Assembly: GCA_030848705.1 (NCBI GenBank)
Contig: JAUIZM010000145.1
Location: forward strand, 62,001-126,000
Direction: 5' to 3'
DNA: 64,000 nucleotides
DNA from: Heracleum sosnowskyi
Taxonomy: Eukaryota; Streptophyta; Magnoliopsida; Apiales; Apiaceae
Shown here one piece after another: positions 10,485 to 19,891 of this stretch; positions within the stretch are counted from its first letter, which is position 1; every line of letters starts with the position of its first letter. The notes under the pieces are model-generated. The model was not told the origin of the DNA, searched no databases, and was given only the letters and a program-made list of their open reading frames with translations. A program made the position numbers and the translations under genes.

Positions 10485-13400
10485 GGTATAATAGAGAGCA
10501 CACTTATCTTGGACAGTGGATGCTCAGGACATATGACTGGAAATAAAGCCCTGCTATCAGACTTTGTGGAGAAGGATGGCCCAAAAGTTTCCTATGGAGA
10601 TGGCAACGTAGGACATACTCTGGGATATGGCAACATTAATCTTGGAGGTGTCATCATCACTAATGTAGCTCTAGTCTCAGGACTCAAGCACAATCTGTTA
10701 TCTGTGAGTCAAATCTGTGACAGAGGAAACCATGTAGATTTTCATAGTGAATACTGTGAAGTTATCAGTAAATCTACTGGAAAAGTTGTTCTAGTTGGAC
10801 ACAGGCGCAACAATATTTATGAAGCAAGTTTGGTAACAAACTCTGATGGAAAAACAGTGTGTCTGACTGCAAGAATGTCAAATGAAGAGAGTTGGAATTG
10901 GCATAAAAAGCTCTCTCATCTCAATTTGAACAACATTAATGAGCTGATAAGAAAGGATCTTGTAAGAGGACTCCCAAAATCAACACTCAGTCTAAATGGC
11001 CTATGTGATTCCTGTCAAAAGGCCAAACAAAGGAAGTCATCTTTCAAGAGCAAAACTGAATCTTCAGTAGTGGAACCTTATCATCTTCTACATGTTGATC
11101 TTTTTGGACCAGTGAATATAATGTCAATGGGCAGAAAGAAATATGCTCTAGTAATTGTTGATGAATATACTAGATATACATGGGTGTATTTCTTGTCAAA
11201 GAAGGATGAAACTGCTCAAATTCTAATGGATCATGTAAATCTACTGGACAAAGGATCACAGCACAAAGTCAAAATAATAAGGAGTGATAATGGAACTGAA
11301 TTCAGAAATTCATTCATGGAAGCTTTCTGCAAGGAAAGAGGGGTGAAACAAGAATTTTCTGCACCTGGCACTCCACAGCAAAATGGTGTAGTTGAAAGAA
11401 AGAACAGAACTTTAATTGAAGCAGCCAGAACTATGCTTGAAGAAGCAAAATTACCAACTTATTTCTGGGCAGAAGCTGTTCAAACTGCTTGTTTTACTCA
11501 AAATGCTACATTGATCAACAAGCATGGGAAAACACCATATGAGATGGTGAAAAATAAGAAGCCAAATTTGAAATATTTTCATATATTTGGATGCAAATGC
11601 TTTGTGTTGAAGACTCATCCTGAACAGTTGACAAAGTTCGAGTTAAAAGCTGATGAAGGAATTTTTGTTGGCTATCCACTGTCAACAAAAGCATTCAGAG
11701 TTTACAATCTAAGAACTAAAGTGATCATGGAATCCATACATGTGTCCTTTGATGACAAGAAAATAATTGGACTTGAAGACAAGGATGGATATGATCAACT
11801 ACGTTTTGAAAATGAAGATCTACTCTCTGATGATATAAACTCTGATGAAGCAGGGTTGACAAACTCTGACGAAGCATACTCTGAACCTCTACTGGTAAAT
11901 ACTGGAGAAACTGATAATTCTCAAATTGAACAAAATAGAGAACCAGTTGAGGGGGAGCATGAAGAAGCTCAACATGACACAGCAAGTGAATCAGTTGAGG
12001 AAACTGATTCAAACTCTGACAATTCAAACTCTGAGTCATCAAATTCAGGGGGAGCCTCAGAGAATGTAGAAAGTCAACATATGAATCAGGAGAGCATGGA
12101 TCAAGGGGGAGGATCCAACAATGATGCAAGAAACCACTTACCATCAGCAAGAAAGTGGACACAGGCACACACACCTGATCTCATAATTGGAGATCCTGAT
12201 GCTGGTGTAAGAACCAGAAGTGCAACAAATAATGAGTGTCTGTATCATGCTTTCTTGTCTCAAACTGAACCAAAGAAAGTGGAGGAAGCTCTTCAAGATG
12301 CTAATTGGATTACAGCAATGCAAGAAGAGTTAAATGAATTTGAAAGAAATGAAGTCTGGACACTTGTACCTAGACCAAAGCACAGAGCAATTGTAGGTAC
12401 AAAGTGGGTTTTCAGAAACAAGACTGACAGTGATGGTGTGATTACAAGGAATAAGGCTAGACTTGTGGCAAAAGGTTATTCACAACAGGAAGGAATTGAC
12501 TATGATGAAACCTTTGCTCCAGTTGCAAGACTGGAGGCCATAAGGATGTTTCTGGCCTATGCTGCACACAAGAAGTTTAAAGTCTTTCAGATGGATGTGA
12601 AAAGTGCTTTTCTCAATGGGAAGCTTGAAGAAGAGGTATTTGTTGAACAACCACCAGGATTTGTAGATCCCAAGCATCCAGATTATGTCTACAGGCTTGA
12701 CAAGGCATTATATGGACTGAAGCAAGCACCAAGAGCATGGTATGAAACTCTTGCTCAATTTCTTTTAGAAAGTGGGTTCACAAGAGGTACAATTGATAAA
12801 ACTTTGTTTTATTTCAACTCTGGTGATAATTTGCTGTTAGTTCAAATTTATGTAGATGATATTATTTTTGGATCTACTAATGACAAACTTTGTAAGAAGT
12901 TTGCAAAGCTTATGCAATCCAGGTATCAAATGAGCATGATGGGAGAGCTTAGTTATTTTCTAGGCTTACAGGTCAAGCAAACAGATGATGGTATTTTCAT
13001 AAATCAAGCAAAATATACCAGAAATCTTCTCAAGAAATTTGGTATGCTTGATAGTTCATCTGCTACTACTCCCATGGCTACTGCAACAAAGCTAGACAAA
13101 GACACAGGAGCCTCAGTAGATATGACAAACTACAGAGGAATGATAGGGTCTTTACTGTATCTTACAGCAAGTAGACCTGATATCATGTATGCAACATGTC
13201 TTTGTGCAAGATTTCAAGCAGATCCTAGAGAGCCTCATCTAACAGCTGTAAAAAGGATTTTCAAATATCTCAAAGGCACCATAACCTTGGGTTTGTGGTA
13301 TCCTAGAGAATCAGAGTTTAAGTTGATTGGTTACTCTGATGCAGATTTTGCAGGCTGTAAGATAGACAGAAAAAGTACAAGTGGAAGCTGTCAATTTTTA

Positions 13401-13793
13401 GGTGACAGATTAGTTTCTTGGTATAGCAAGAAACAGAAGTCAATTTCCACATCCACAGCTGAAGCAGAGTATATAGCAGCTGGTAGCTGTTGTGCACAGA
13501 TTTTATGGATGAAGAATCAATTGCTGGATTATGGGTTAAGGTACTCTAAAATTCCTATTTTTTGTGATAACCAAAGTGCTATTGCTATGACAGGAAATCC
13601 AGTACAGCATTCCATGACCAAGCACATCAGCATAAGATATCATTTTATCAGAGAACATGTGGAAGAAGGGAATATTGAGCTTCATTTTGTGTCTACAGAC
13701 CAACAACTTGCAGATATCTTCACCAAACCTTTGAGTGAAGCTACTTTTACAAGATTGGTAAATGAACTTGGAATGATCTCTGGTTCTGACTAG
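10479..13793 (+). CDS. pol: Pol polyprotein (protease, integrase, reverse transcriptase, RNase H)
   Basis: An open frame of 1,104 codons in copia order. Numbering is from the TTG at 10479, which merely opens the frame and is unlikely to be a true start. Protease: D12-S13-G14 within LDSGCSGHMTG. Integrase: zinc site H142, H147, C176, C179, then D207, D270, E306 with the D-D-35-E spacing. An acidic, Asn-Ser-rich linker lies at about 430-600. Reverse transcriptase: about 640-870, with YVDD at 791-794. RNase H: about 950-1085, with D954, E997 and D1030. No internal stop or frameshift is visible, so the enzymes look functional. They would copy the RNA in the particle and insert the cDNA in the nucleus. 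Three GGGGGAG motifs resembling the polypurine tract lie in the linker. How translation reaches this frame is unclear because it does not overlap gag. Confidence 0.95.
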   Translation: MQGIIESTLILDSGCSGHMTGNKALLSDFVEKDGPKVSYGDGNVGHTLGYGNINLGGVIITNVALVSGLKHNLLSVSQICDRGNHVDFHSEYCEVISKSTGKVVLVGHRRNNIYEASLVTNSDGKTVCLTARMSNEESWNWHKKLSHLNLNNINELIRKDLVRGLPKSTLSLNGLCDSCQKAKQRKSSFKSKTESSVVEPYHLLHVDLFGPVNIMSMGRKKYALVIVDEYTRYTWVYFLSKKDETAQILMDHVNLLDKGSQHKVKIIRSDNGTEFRNSFMEAFCKERGVKQEFSAPGTPQQNGVVERKNRTLIEAARTMLEEAKLPTYFWAEAVQTACFTQNATLINKHGKTPYEMVKNKKPNLKYFHIFGCKCFVLKTHPEQLTKFELKADEGIFVGYPLSTKAFRVYNLRTKVIMESIHVSFDDKKIIGLEDKDGYDQLRFENEDLLSDDINSDEAGLTNSDEAYSEPLLVNTGETDNSQIEQNREPVEGEHEEAQHDTASESVEETDSNSDNSNSESSNSGGASENVESQHMNQESMDQGGGSNNDARNHLPSARKWTQAHTPDLIIGDPDAGVRTRSATNNECLYHAFLSQTEPKKVEEALQDANWITAMQEELNEFERNEVWTLVPRPKHRAIVGTKWVFRNKTDSDGVITRNKARLVAKGYSQQEGIDYDETFAPVARLEAIRMFLAYAAHKKFKVFQMDVKSAFLNGKLEEEVFVEQPPGFVDPKHPDYVYRLDKALYGLKQAPRAWYETLAQFLLESGFTRGTIDKTLFYFNSGDNLLLVQIYVDDIIFGSTNDKLCKKFAKLMQSRYQMSMMGELSYFLGLQVKQTDDGIFINQAKYTRNLLKKFGMLDSSSATTPMATATKLDKDTGASVDMTNYRGMIGSLLYLTASRPDIMYATCLCARFQADPREPHLTAVKRIFKYLKGTITLGLWYPRESEFKLIGYSDADFAGCKIDRKSTSGSCQFLGDRLVSWYSKKQKSISTSTAEAEYIAAGSCCAQILWMKNQLLDYGLRYSKIPIFCDNQSAIAMTGNPVQHSMTKHISIRYHFIREHVEEGNIELHFVSTDQQLADIFTKPLSEATFTRLVNELGMISGSD

Positions 13794-15180
13794 AGATACG
13801 GGTTAGACTCAAAATTTATACATGTTTAATTCTTGTTGCTCATGATTTCTTGCATGTGTTAACTGTTATGAGTACCAGTGTGATAAACTCTGTTGGTTAA
13901 ATTCTGATGTTAGTCTCTGTTAGTCATAAACTGTTGGTCATACTTTGAATGTTACAGATTAATGCTATTCTCTGATTGTAATTTTGTCTGGAACATAAGG
14001 ACCAATGAAGAAATTTGTATGAAGCATAATTCTCAGTAAGTAACTGTGAATCCTTAAGAGTTGTATAGACTCTGATCTCAAAAATGTGCAGTAAGCTAAC
14101 ACAGCATGATACTGTCTCAATATTTATAGCATCTCTTAGTTTATTGATCCTATACACTGAGTCTGTATTAGCTGTTTGCATTTTCTCTCATAAGTTAATT
14201 ACATTTACTGATGAAAAGTCTAAACTCTGATTATTAATTTCAAATAATTCACCCTCAAATTCAAAAGATGCCAAACAGAGCACAAATTCCTTTGAGATCA
14301 TGTTGTGCCTAGGACGATCCAGGAACTTATTGTATGAAATAAGGGCTAAAATCTTTGATTTTTGGTGACTAGTGCCAACCACTGATTACTGGAAAAATAA
14401 AATAAAAAAAAAAAAAAAAAAAAAAAAAATTAAAATTAATAAAGGGGGTGAAAAATAAAAGACATATCCAAATGAAAGGATATCAGTAATACAGAGTTGA
14501 GATATAAAATCAGATTTTATGTTATACATGAGAGTTTAGGCAACCAGTTTTTACTACTTTAGATTGTGGACTTTATGCACTTTGAGATGGTCTCAATACT
14601 GATTTCGGTAAACTCTGCTACTACACACACATATTTTCACAACTGTACAGATTGAGAAAAGAGTTTATTGACAAAGAAGGACAAATGGTAAACACTGATG
14701 TTTTGTGTGAACTACGCCGAGGTTACTTTATTTTAATCTCTGATGGTTAAAATAATTTTCTTGTCTCAGACAGTTTATGATTTTGGGTTTAGTCATTTGT
14801 TCTAAGGCAAAGTATGATTGAACAGAGAAAAGAAAGAGTTTGTTTGATAAGTACTGATAGTGATCAGTAGTACTGATGAGTATGTTAGTTTATTGTTTTA
14901 AGTGATATCATGTCCTTCACTTTACAATTAAAATTGATAATACTGAAAGTAAAGCAATAAAATGAGTCTTTTTCATTAATTGATTCAAACTCTGTTACAT
15001 TCAGTCAATTACATACTCATGCTTAGCTAATCTTTCTGGTACATACTAATCACTATGGTTACAAAAGAGAAGATCTATTTAACCAGGACAAGTACTTGAA
15101 TGCTATCCAACATCGAAGCAGAAGAGCTAGAGCCAGAAGCTATTGTGCTCTACTACTTCTGATGATAGCTACCCAGTTGC
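13794..15180. other. Non-coding spacer after pol, with an internal poly(A) run
   Basis: About 1.4 kb without a supported sense gene. It is AT-rich and full of short open frames that look random. It contains 26 consecutive A at 14404-14429, followed by AATAAAGGGGGTG (14439-14451), which resembles a polypurine tract. The AAACTCTG motif occurs at about 13884, 14223, 14608 and 14986. A TTTATT at 14889-14894 could serve as a poly(A) signal (AATAAA) for the antisense frame that ends at 15181. Confidence 0.6.
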
Positions 15181-15573
15181 TCATCTGGTCATTATACCAT
15201 TTGGGATAGCTTGAAATCCTCCTAATGATGAATCATCATCATCATCTTCTCGGGATCTCTTTCTGCTTTGCAGCTTGCAGGATTGTAAGAAGAGGTTTTC
15301 TTTTGACCCCGACAAGAAACTCAGTTGAAAAAGCATAAAGCAGATCTCCATGGCATCTTCATCTGCGAGGATTGGTGCATCATATGGTCCTGGACGGAAG
15401 ATGTATACATGAGGGTTGGAGAAAGGCCCTTCGGCTATTTCATCATCTACGATAAGACCTTCATCATTCAAGAATGAGAGAACAAGAAACTCATCGATAA
15501 GATAGTTTTCTTGTTGCTGCCAGTTCATGTTCAAAAACTCTTCCACATTCAGGAATTCGAAAGTTCCAGCCAT
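15181..15573 (-). CDS. Antisense reading frame of 130 codons inside the retrotransposon
   Basis: I do not recognise this protein. It runs opposite to gag, pol and the third gene. Its ATG at 15573 has a good context (CCAAAATGG), and a TATTTAAA box lies about 55 bp upstream at 15625-15632. The protein is acidic and leucine- and phenylalanine-rich in the first 95 residues (NVEEFLNMNWQQQENYLIDE near 9-28). It then has a basic-acidic stretch KRSREDDDDD near 104-113 that could be a nuclear targeting signal, and a short tail. There is no signal peptide or membrane segment. It is not the mirror of a sense gene, because no sense frame covers this stretch. Additional antisense frames are known in some large plant LTR elements. 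It may be a captured host fragment or a regulator; the function is unknown, and it could also be chance. Confidence 0.5.
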   Translation of the reverse strand: MAGTFEFLNVEEFLNMNWQQQENYLIDEFLVLSFLNDEGLIVDDEIAEGPFSNPHVYIFRPGPYDAPILADEDAMEICFMLFQLSFLSGSKENLFLQSCKLQSRKRSREDDDDDSSLGGFQAIPNGIMTR

Positions 15574-16102
15574 TTTGGTGTATAGTAAGTTTAAGATATG
15601 AAGCCTGTTGTTACATTGCTTTGGTATTTAAAGCATTCAAACAGGGTATCTGAAAGGTTTTTCTTGGAGATTGAAAGGTTTTTGAAGCTTTTGGAAACAG
15701 TAACGTGCGGAGTTCCAAGACAGTCATTATTATACTGACTGTTGAGTTGCTTTGTACTTCGTTATTGTATTTCTGAGAGATTAAAATTGATAATTTTATT
15801 ATTATTGATTTTTATTAAAGTGGATATTTTGAGCGTTTTATGTGTTGCCAGGTGTCTAAATGTTTGCACGATTGCACGTGTGTATTGGATACAACTGTCA
15901 GCGTATGCACGTTTGACATCTGTCCCACTCACACACGTTTCAAGGACGCTTGCTGTGTATCGTGATCTTTTCAGTTATTATTTAAATACACTACACATAA
16001 ACGGTTCAATCTTTTACGAACCTTAAATCTTCATACGCTTTTTCACAAACACCTTTCTACACTTAAACTTTGCTGTCTTTCGCATCAATTCAGAATCTTC
16101 TA
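15574..16102. promoter_or_regulatory. Putative divergent promoter between the antisense frame and the third gene
   Basis: About 530 bp separate two reading frames that point away from each other. TATTTAAA at 15625-15632 is TATA-like for the - strand frame. TATTTAAATA at 15979-15988 is TATA-like for the + strand gene whose ATG is at 16103. Between them lie a G-box (CACGTG, 15875-15880) and several ACGT cores (near 15703, 15907 and 15936), as in stress- or light-responsive plant promoters. Promoter activity is inference from motifs and layout. Confidence 0.45.
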
Positions 16103-19100
16103 ATGGCAACCACAGCTTTTGTTTCGTCTGGATTAGAGTTCGTTCCAAACAACTATACTGCACCACTAAACACTGCAAACGCACCAGAGGCATTTCATAT
16201 GATTCAAGAGTTTCTTGCTCAGTCAGCGATTGGGCGTGCTTTGGTAGAACCTGAAAAACTTTCTGGTTCACAGATAAAGGCGTTCTGGGAAACAGGAATG
16301 TATGATGATGGTGGTGTGACAGGCAACCCATCGATTATTTTTGAATATGAAGATACAGAGTATGTAATAACTGCTGGAACCATTCGCGCTGCAATGGGGT
16401 TTCCTGAATTTTCTTCGTATACAATTGGAATGGGTGATGAGGATTTGATAAGAATGATGCAAGAGATTGGGTATTCTGGACCATTGTCGAAGATTGGACA
16501 GCTCAAACGACCATTCTTAAGGAAGGAGTGGAGCTTCTTCTTTGATTGCATCACAAGGACTTTTAGCAAGAAATGCACAAACTGGGATGCTATTCCCACA
16601 GACAGTCTGCAAATCGGGTATTCTCTTTTATTCGATAATCATTTTGATTTTGCACGACTTGTTTTGAATAATCTAGGAGACAAAATGACGGAGAATAGAG
16701 GAGTAGTCTATTTCTCTAGATTCTGTCAGACTTTGTTCTCTTACTGTGTTGAAGGAGTAGAAGTAGGTGACGAAGATGTTTCTTGTTTTAAATTACATAA
16801 GAGAATATTTTCTGATCTTATTAATAAAGATGTTAAGAAAGGGGTTGTTGGAGACTTGTTGCTACCTCAATCTGTGCAACAGTTTTTAAATGCTCAAGTC
16901 AATCCACCAACACAAGCTTCTTCTCCACCTGAACCTCTACAACAAGAACTGCCTCCTTCAACTTCTGTTAAACCTAAAAGGGGTGGTAGGACTAAGAATG
17001 TTGGTACTAAACCTGCTAGGGTTGCTAAGTCAAATGCTGAAGCTGGGGTATCAAGCACTGAAGAACTGCCTCAGAGAAAAAGAATGAAGAAAAAGAGAGC
17101 TCAAAGAGCAAAGTCTGTTACTGCTGATTCTGATGCAGAATCAGAAACTGAAACTGATGAAGAAAATCCTCATCAGAGAAAGAGAAGACAAGTTGCTGAA
17201 TATCTTTTTGCTGATATCATTGCCAATATGGACAAAGTTCCTGAGGAAACTGAAGCTCCTGAAGCTTTTGTTCAGGAGGAAGCTGCAAATCCAGAAGCTG
17301 TCAATCAAGACAGGCTAAATACTGATGATATTGAAATGGATTTTGATAGAGAAGCTCCTACATCAAAGGCTAATGATGTAGTTGAGGAAGCTGCTGCTCA
17401 TTCTGACAGCAGAATTTTTGATCTTGAAGAAAATGTAAGAGAAGCTGATCAAGCTACTACAGAATTGGTAGAAACTATTGCTTCCCACACAGAAATCATT
17501 TCTCTTGATTTTGAGAAAGGTGAGGAAGTTGATCAGATTAGAATTGATCATCCTACAGAAGCTGTTGCTGTACCTGCTGATGCAACAGAGAATGTTCCTG
17601 TAGCAGCAGAGTTTGTTTCAAACTCTGAAGATGCTCTTGTTCTTGAAGCTCTACAACAATCAGTTGTTGAGATTGTTCAGCGAGAAGCAGAGGTAATTGC
17701 TAAAGCAAACTCTGATATTCCTGAAACTGTTGCAGAGAAAGTCAATGATGAAGCTGCACAGTTAGAACATGAAATCATTGCTGAATATGTTCCTGAAGAG
17801 ATTGCAAGAGAGGATGACAATGTTAATGCTAGTCCTGCTCATTCACCTTCACACATATCTGACATTCAAGCCAACTCTGATGAAGAAAGAGAGTTCAATC
17901 GGGCTACTGAAAAACATTTTCAAGATATGTACTTCAAGAACTGGACAGAAGCAGATTGTATTTTCACTTCACAAAGGGCTGCTGATTTAACTGCTAACTC
18001 TGTTAAAGAGATTAAAAATCCTGAACTTCTCAGTCATTTCAAAGCAACTGTTGTTCAAATCAAATCATTAAACAATCGTTTTGATGCTTCTGATAAGGTG
18101 ATTGAAGGGTTAAGGAATGATATAGCTACAAGAGAGCTTACACAGCAGAAGGACAAATCTCTATACATCTCTTTGTGTAAAGAGCAAAAGACTTTAAATT
18201 CTAGATTGTCGAAAGTTGAGGAGAATCAGACTGCTATGTCTGCTCAACTAACTTCAATTTCTAATGCTCTGGAGTTGCTGACATCAGTACTACTTTCTGA
18301 TGATGTCAAAAAGGGGGAGAGTGTACCAAGTGACAAATGCAAAGACACTCAAGCTCTGAGACGGAGGGATGATGGTAATGATGGTGGAAGCAAGGGAGGT
18401 GAATCTGAAAAGAGTTTAGGCTTAAGATCATCAAGATCGAGATCAAACTCTGAGAGAAGATCAAACTCTGGTAAGGGAAAAGTAATTTCTGCCAGTGGTT
18501 CAAGGCTCAAAAGTTTGATAAACACTGATAAGCCTAGCACTGATGAAGAAGTTGCTGCTAAATTATTTATAGCAGAACATGGAAAAGATGTTACAATTGA
18601 AGATATCCAAGCTGAAGAGCAAATGCTTGCTGAAGAACACAGGAAGAATCTTGAAGCTGGGATATACAAAAAGAAAGAAATCAAGGCTCCTAGAAAGAAA
18701 GAAACTGGAATTATTATTAAAGAAAATACTCAACAGAGTATACAATACACCAGGAGGCCTATGATTAGAAACTCTGATAAGGGTAAAGGCAAAATGATTG
18801 AAGAGCCTAACCTGAAGGAGAAAGAATATTCAACCTCTGACATTGCTCAAGTTGAAACAAGATTACCAAAATCAACCTCTGACGCTGCTCAAGTTGATGA
18901 TACTATTGAAGTTAAGCCAGCCTCTGACAAGGCTCAAGCTGTGCAAACTCAGCTAGCTCCACAACTCCAAGGTATTTTTAGAAGACCTGTACTATCTGAA
19001 GCTCTGACACTTCAACCTGTGGATTTCTCTCAAACCAGAACTGTACTTGGAAAAGAAACTTTTGATAAAGCTGGTTTAGGTTCACATAGGGAGAAGAGAA

Positions 19101-19729
19101 TAAACAACAGATCTGGAGATCAATCATCATTGGCAGTATCTGGCATTATTACTCAAGAGAATCTTGATATGCTAGACTCTGTTCAGTTGATATTTCACAA
19201 GGGTTTGAAGAAAGATTTTCTGTTGTATTTTATGAATGATGGAAGAGTTTACAGAGTTGCAGAGTCTGATATAGATCTCAAATCTTATCAAGAATTGGAG
19301 TATGTTCTGTACTTGTTAAAAGTCAAAAACAGAAACACTCACAATGCTGCTACATTTATCAGACAAAAGATGCAAAGATCTAAGGTGATGCTTGGAGGAG
19401 GAGTTTCAAAGGTATACATTCCTAAGTATAAAGATGCTTATGGAAATGTTATAGAAATGAAGAGAAACAGTGCAAGACTAAGGACTGATCTGGGAGTTAA
19501 AGTCTTAGAATTCAATCTAGAATCTGATAAAGCACATTTTATTAGGCTAGGGAATGAGATGAGGAAGAATTCCATCTATTCTCTGAGAGCTGCTATTTAT
19601 CAGACTGGTGAATCTGATCCAGAACTCAAGGAACTGAAAGAAATCATGATTGAAGAGCTGGAAAAGGCTGAAAGAAGACTTCTAATTGATTATCTCAGGA
19701 CAGTGCCTGATATTCAAGAAATCAAATAA
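16103..19729 (+). CDS. Third gene of the element: large accessory protein of unknown function
   Basis: 1,208 codons from ATG 16103 (context CTAATGG). An in-frame ATG 11 codons upstream at 16070 is a weaker choice. The position between pol and the polypurine tract is that of the env-like gene of Sireviruses, but I see no signal peptide or membrane helix. Residues about 20-258 form a compact region (LSGSQIKAFWETGMY, GYSGPLSKIGQLKR, FLRKEWSFFFDCI). It resembles in layout the N-terminal domain of accessory proteins carried by copia elements of asterid plants. Basic clusters at about 289-340 and 357-362 look like nuclear signals. A long acidic Ala/Glu/Val-rich part follows, then a coiled coil (about 658-730), an RS-like stretch (about 776-795) and three 14-15-residue repeats with TSD.AQV (about 910-950). 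A folded C-terminal region lies at about 1020-1208. It is fully open and therefore probably under selection; the role is unknown. Confidence 0.85.
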   Translation: MATTAFVSSGLEFVPNNYTAPLNTANAPEAFHMIQEFLAQSAIGRALVEPEKLSGSQIKAFWETGMYDDGGVTGNPSIIFEYEDTEYVITAGTIRAAMGFPEFSSYTIGMGDEDLIRMMQEIGYSGPLSKIGQLKRPFLRKEWSFFFDCITRTFSKKCTNWDAIPTDSLQIGYSLLFDNHFDFARLVLNNLGDKMTENRGVVYFSRFCQTLFSYCVEGVEVGDEDVSCFKLHKRIFSDLINKDVKKGVVGDLLLPQSVQQFLNAQVNPPTQASSPPEPLQQELPPSTSVKPKRGGRTKNVGTKPARVAKSNAEAGVSSTEELPQRKRMKKKRAQRAKSVTADSDAESETETDEENPHQRKRRQVAEYLFADIIANMDKVPEETEAPEAFVQEEAANPEAVNQDRLNTDDIEMDFDREAPTSKANDVVEEAAAHSDSRIFDLEENVREADQATTELVETIASHTEIISLDFEKGEEVDQIRIDHPTEAVAVPADATENVPVAAEFVSNSEDALVLEALQQSVVEIVQREAEVIAKANSDIPETVAEKVNDEAAQLEHEIIAEYVPEEIAREDDNVNASPAHSPSHISDIQANSDEEREFNRATEKHFQDMYFKNWTEADCIFTSQRAADLTANSVKEIKNPELLSHFKATVVQIKSLNNRFDASDKVIEGLRNDIATRELTQQKDKSLYISLCKEQKTLNSRLSKVEENQTAMSAQLTSISNALELLTSVLLSDDVKKGESVPSDKCKDTQALRRRDDGNDGGSKGGESEKSLGLRSSRSRSNSERRSNSGKGKVISASGSRLKSLINTDKPSTDEEVAAKLFIAEHGKDVTIEDIQAEEQMLAEEHRKNLEAGIYKKKEIKAPRKKETGIIIKENTQQSIQYTRRPMIRNSDKGKGKMIEEPNLKEKEYSTSDIAQVETRLPKSTSDAAQVDDTIEVKPASDKAQAVQTQLAPQLQGIFRRPVLSEALTLQPVDFSQTRTVLGKETFDKAGLGSHREKRINNRSGDQSSLAVSGIITQENLDMLDSVQLIFHKGLKKDFLLYFMNDGRVYRVAESDIDLKSYQELEYVLYLLKVKNRNTHNAATFIRQKMQRSKVMLGGGVSKVYIPKYKDAYGNVIEMKRNSARLRTDLGVKVLEFNLESDKAHFIRLGNEMRKNSIYSLRAAIYQTGESDPELKELKEIMIEELEKAERRLLIDYLRTVPDIQEIK

Positions 19730-19880
19730 AGTCTGACTGTAAGTTTTTAATATTTTCTATTCTAAGTCAAATTTAAACTCTGTTTTAAATTAAACTCTGT
19801 TATATGTTAAACACTGCATTTGTTATATGTTTTGACATCATCAATTATATGTTTAACTTGTACATTTTATTATGAACAAG
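19730..19880 (+). other. 3' untranslated stretch before the polypurine tract
   Basis: 150 bp, AT-rich, with two AAACTCTG motifs (near 19775 and 19792). It links the stop of the third gene to the polypurine tract. Nothing else is recognised. Confidence 0.6.
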
Positions 19881-19881
19881 T

Positions 19882-19890
19882 TGGGGGAGA
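19882..19890 (+). other. Polypurine tract (TGGGGGAGA)
   Basis: The purine-rich GGGGGAGA stands two bases before the 3' LTR, the position where plus-strand DNA synthesis is primed. Its core GGGGGAG recurs at 11951, 12048, 12105 and 18313 inside the element. Confidence 0.92.
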
Positions 19891-19891
19891 T

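Noticed and set aside
11725..12174. 149-codon - strand frame inside pol
   Set aside because: Antisense shadow of the acidic linker between integrase and RT. Low-complexity codons on one strand leave the other open.
15742..16026. 94-codon + strand frame upstream of the third gene
   Set aside because: It lies in the putative promoter region, ends before the third gene, and its composition looks random.
16219..16599. 126-codon - strand frame opposite the third gene
   Set aside because: Fully overlapped by the supported sense gene, with no start signals or recognisable features.
16103..19729. Calling the third gene env
   Set aside because: The position fits, but no signal peptide, hydrophobic membrane helix or glycoprotein features are visible.
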